From Cellulophaga tyrosinoxydans (lineage in GTDB: Bacteria; Bacteroidota; Bacteroidia; Flavobacteriales; Flavobacteriaceae), in the NCBI RefSeq assembly GCF_900176415.1, contig NZ_FWXO01000001.1, forward strand, positions 43,546 through 107,545: DNA of 64,000 bases, read 5' to 3'. The position numbers and the translations under genes were made by a program. The notes below the pieces were generated by a model, which worked only from the letters and a program-made list of their open reading frames with translations, was not told the origin of the DNA and ran no database searches. Below, piece after piece: positions 62,136 through 64,000 of this stretch; the first letter of the stretch is position 1; each line of letters opens with the position of its first letter.

Positions 62136-64000
62136 ATGCAAACAAATTATTTTAAAAAAGCATTTTTACTATTCATTCTTGTACTTGGCTATACAACACT
62201 ACAGGCACAGGTAAAAATTGGAGACAACCCTCAAAATATAAACTTATCCTCAGTTTTAGAATTAGAGAGCACCAATAAAGCTTTTGTAATTACCAGAGTG
62301 AGTACCGTACAGATGAATGCTATTGTACCACTTGAGGGTGCTATGGTATACAATACAGACGAGCAATGTTTGCATTATTACGATGGTGTGGAGTGGATAA
62401 ATATTTGTGAAGCGTTTGCCAACAATTTAACGTTTACAAGTGCGGCTTTAGCTAATCCAGGTAATTTTGAAACCATTACTATTACCCAAGATACGCCTAC
62501 CAATTATAACTTTGAAGTTGGTTTATTAAATGCCAGTAACATTCAAGACGGTACCATAGGCACAACAAAAATTGTAAATGGTTCTGTTACTCAAACCAAA
62601 CTTGCGACGAATTCTGTAAATTCTGATAAAATTTCTGATAAATCTATTCAGACTATTGATATTGCTCCTGGTCTCCCAAATACAATCTTGCAAACCAATG
62701 TAGGTTCTGTAGTCGAATGGGCTCCCCTAAATGTTGATAACATAACTGGAAAACTACTTTCAAATGAACTAGCAACAACTGGCGATAACTCTATAACCGT
62801 AACTAATGGTGATGGCGCTACGCTAAAAGATACTCAATTACGTGTTACAGATGGCGGAATTAGCACAGCAAAACTAGAAGATAATGCAGTTACTACTGCT
62901 AAAATTGGTACTGTAGCAGGAGATGAAAATAAAATTTTAGGAACAAACACCACAGGTGATCCCGAATGGCAAGATGCTAGTGCTCTTGCTGCAAATTTAG
63001 GTGAAGATGTAATTTCTACCAACGGTTCAATTACAGGTACGGCGCTTGACGCTACATTAGTAGCAATGGATTTAGAGGTTAAAACTGATGGGATTACTTT
63101 AGAAGTAAATCCTGACAATACCACTGGATTACAAATAATAGATGGTGGAGTTAACACACTACAAATTGCTAACAATGCTGTAACCAATTTAAAAATAGCC
63201 GATGATGCTGTAAATACTGCAAAACTAGAAGATAATGCCGTAACTACTGCTAAAATTGGTACTGTAGCAGGAGATGAAAATAAAATTTTAGGAACAAACG
63301 CCACAGGTGATCCCGAATGGCAAGATGCTAGTGCTCTTGCTGCAAATTTAGGTGAAGATGTAATTTCTACCAACGGTTCAATTACAGGTACGGCGCTTGA
63401 CGCTGCATTAGTAGCAATGGATTTAGAGGTTAAAACTGATGGGGTTACTTTAGAAGTGAATCCTGACAATACCACTGGATTACAAATAATAGATGGTGGA
63501 GTTAACACACTACAAATCGCTGACGATGCTGTAACAACAGCTAAAATAGATAATGAAACCATTTTATCTGAAGATATCCAAGATGGTACAATTGCCAATA
63601 GTGATATTCTAGATAGAACAATTGCGCCTTTAAAATTAGCAGACGGTACTGCTGCAAATCAGATATTACGATTTAATGGAACAGACTGGGAACTTATAGA
63701 TCAATCTGCCATTGCAATTGCTGAAGTTGATGGAGTTATTGGAAATGAAATACTTGATGTAACTAATACAACATTAACTAGAAGTGGAACTGGTGTTGTT
63801 GGAGACGAATACACTGTTGCCGTTAGTACTGGAGGAATTACAGCAAACGAACTTGCCAATGATGCTGTAACGTCAGTAAAAATTCTAGATGATGCAGTTA
63901 CTTCTGATAAAATAGGAACTGCTGGTGCAACAGATGGTAATAAAGTTTTAAAAACTGATGCTTCTGGAAATCCTTCTTGGCAAGATGAAACAACCGAATT
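62136..64000 (+). CDS. Large repetitive fibre-like secreted protein, 3'-truncated by window
   Basis: At least 621 residues, open to the window end. Signal peptide (FLLFILVLGYTTLQAQ), then an N-terminal VKIGDNPQNINLSSVLELEST and MVYNTDEQCLHYYDGVEW region (about residues 27-92) as in many Bacteroidota secreted repeat proteins. Long runs of short motifs of the type NAVTTAKI, DDAVNTAKLED and IQDGTIANSDI follow, typical of trimeric beta-helix fibres and tail-fibre-like proteins. Spaced GDPEWQDASALAAN and GNPSWQDE blocks recur. A 351-bp duplication lies within. Probably a surface fibre or adhesin; no phage genes lie near it. Confidence 0.8.
   Translation, partial: MQTNYFKKAFLLFILVLGYTTLQAQVKIGDNPQNINLSSVLELESTNKAFVITRVSTVQMNAIVPLEGAMVYNTDEQCLHYYDGVEWINICEAFANNLTFTSAALANPGNFETITITQDTPTNYNFEVGLLNASNIQDGTIGTTKIVNGSVTQTKLATNSVNSDKISDKSIQTIDIAPGLPNTILQTNVGSVVEWAPLNVDNITGKLLSNELATTGDNSITVTNGDGATLKDTQLRVTDGGISTAKLEDNAVTTAKIGTVAGDENKILGTNTTGDPEWQDASALAANLGEDVISTNGSITGTALDATLVAMDLEVKTDGITLEVNPDNTTGLQIIDGGVNTLQIANNAVTNLKIADDAVNTAKLEDNAVTTAKIGTVAGDENKILGTNATGDPEWQDASALAANLGEDVISTNGSITGTALDAALVAMDLEVKTDGVTLEVNPDNTTGLQIIDGGVNTLQIADDAVTTAKIDNETILSEDIQDGTIANSDILDRTIAPLKLADGTAANQILRFNGTDWELIDQSAIAIAEVDGVIGNEILDVTNTTLTRSGTGVVGDEYTVAVSTGGITANELANDAVTSVKILDDAVTSDKIGTAGATDGNKVLKTDASGNPSWQDETTE
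62870..63187 (+). repeat. Direct repeat copy 1 within the fibre-like gene
   Basis: About 318 bp matching 63221-63538 with roughly 9 differences (about 97 percent identity); the period is 351 bp, or 117 codons, so the frame is kept. Confidence 0.85.
63221..63538 (+). repeat. Direct repeat copy 2 within the fibre-like gene
   Basis: Second copy of the in-frame duplication. Differences from copy 1 include T to A (twice), I to V and N to D (twice) changes. Confidence 0.85.

Noticed and set aside
62834..63598. 254-codon open frame on the minus strand inside the fibre-like gene
   Set aside because: It is the mirror of a repetitive, low-complexity coding region on the plus strand. It has no start context and repeats itself with the same 351-bp period.
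62136..64000. Prophage tail fibre
   Set aside because: The repeat style fits, but the protein has a Sec signal peptide and no phage structural, lysis or integrase genes are nearby, so a host surface protein is more likely.
1..64000. tRNA, rRNA, CRISPR array, insertion sequence, integrase or origin
   Set aside because: Intergenic stretches were read on both strands. None shows a cloverleaf, regularly spaced repeats, transposase motifs or a cluster of DnaA boxes that I could support.

Overview
The window looks like a chromosome segment of a marine-type member of Bacteroidota, most likely family Flavobacteriaceae. This rests on the low G+C content, the scarcity of Shine-Dalgarno sequences, promoter elements of the Bacteroidota type (TTTG about 19 bases before TAnnTTTG), lipoprotein signals followed by acidic residues, a bTHX ribosomal protein, CarboxypepD-type regulatory proteins, and many families typical of that group (DUF6702, DUF1573, Nif3 with insertion, ACBP, class II Psd). 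Almost all of it is ordinary core genome. No tRNA, rRNA, IS element, CRISPR array or prophage module was recognised.

Layout. 1-1704: end of a trp operon (trpB partial, trpA). 1738-7267: secreted alpha-amylase, small membrane protein, secreted M20 peptidase, a lipoprotein made of four ~109-residue repeats, and a uracil-DNA-glycosylase-like protein. 7351-12802 (mostly minus): PEP carboxylase, the tiny plus-strand bTHX gene, yaaA, an RluD-type pseudouridine synthase and a PASTA protein. 12986-18790: ddl, coaD, a PAS histidine kinase with a single-domain response regulator, and an M14 peptidase. 18794-26037: NUDIX, pyrE, SRPBCC, birA, rsfS, ftsH, LUD protein, then a tight phospholipid cluster cdsA-psd-ACBP. 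26038-32347: sterol-desaturase family protein, OmpR/kinase pair, DoxX-like protein, an unusual zinc-ribbon/SDR fusion, and an FAH-family protein. 32381-47538: valS, DUF1573, aminotransferase-murB, ECF sigma/anti-sigma pair, a Cys-rich membrane peptide, a second ECF sigma, lipA, gap with an overlapping hybrid kinase, lpxK, nif3-like, and a coiled-coil protein of the zinc-ribbon family. 47610-54927: kynurenine 3-monooxygenase, a short ClpP, lipoprotein, MFS transporter, kynureninase, GNAT, O-methyltransferase, PAP2, tatA. 55075-61132: M1 aminopeptidase, DUF6702, and four tandem paralogous secreted proteins with a CarboxypepD-like domain. 61286-64000: peptidase E and the start of a large repetitive fibre-like secreted protein that runs off the window.

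How it fits together. Tryptophan synthesis (trpBA) and tryptophan breakdown or NAD synthesis through kynurenine (kmo, kynU) both appear. Envelope biogenesis is well represented (ddl, murB, lpxK, cdsA, psd, tatA), as are extracytoplasmic sensing (two ECF sigma factors, three histidine kinases) and secreted hydrolases.

The most unusual material is the four-gene paralog array, in which two copies share a 105-residue N-terminal block identical in protein but differing at about a dozen synonymous sites. Other points worth a second look are the SDR fusion lacking the usual catalytic Tyr, a zinc-ribbon family protein that has lost all four Cys ligands, a perfect 16-bp palindrome wrapped round a -7 promoter element, and terminator hairpins lying inside convergent genes. 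I do not see a clearly new multi-gene system. The paralog array is the best candidate for undescribed biology.
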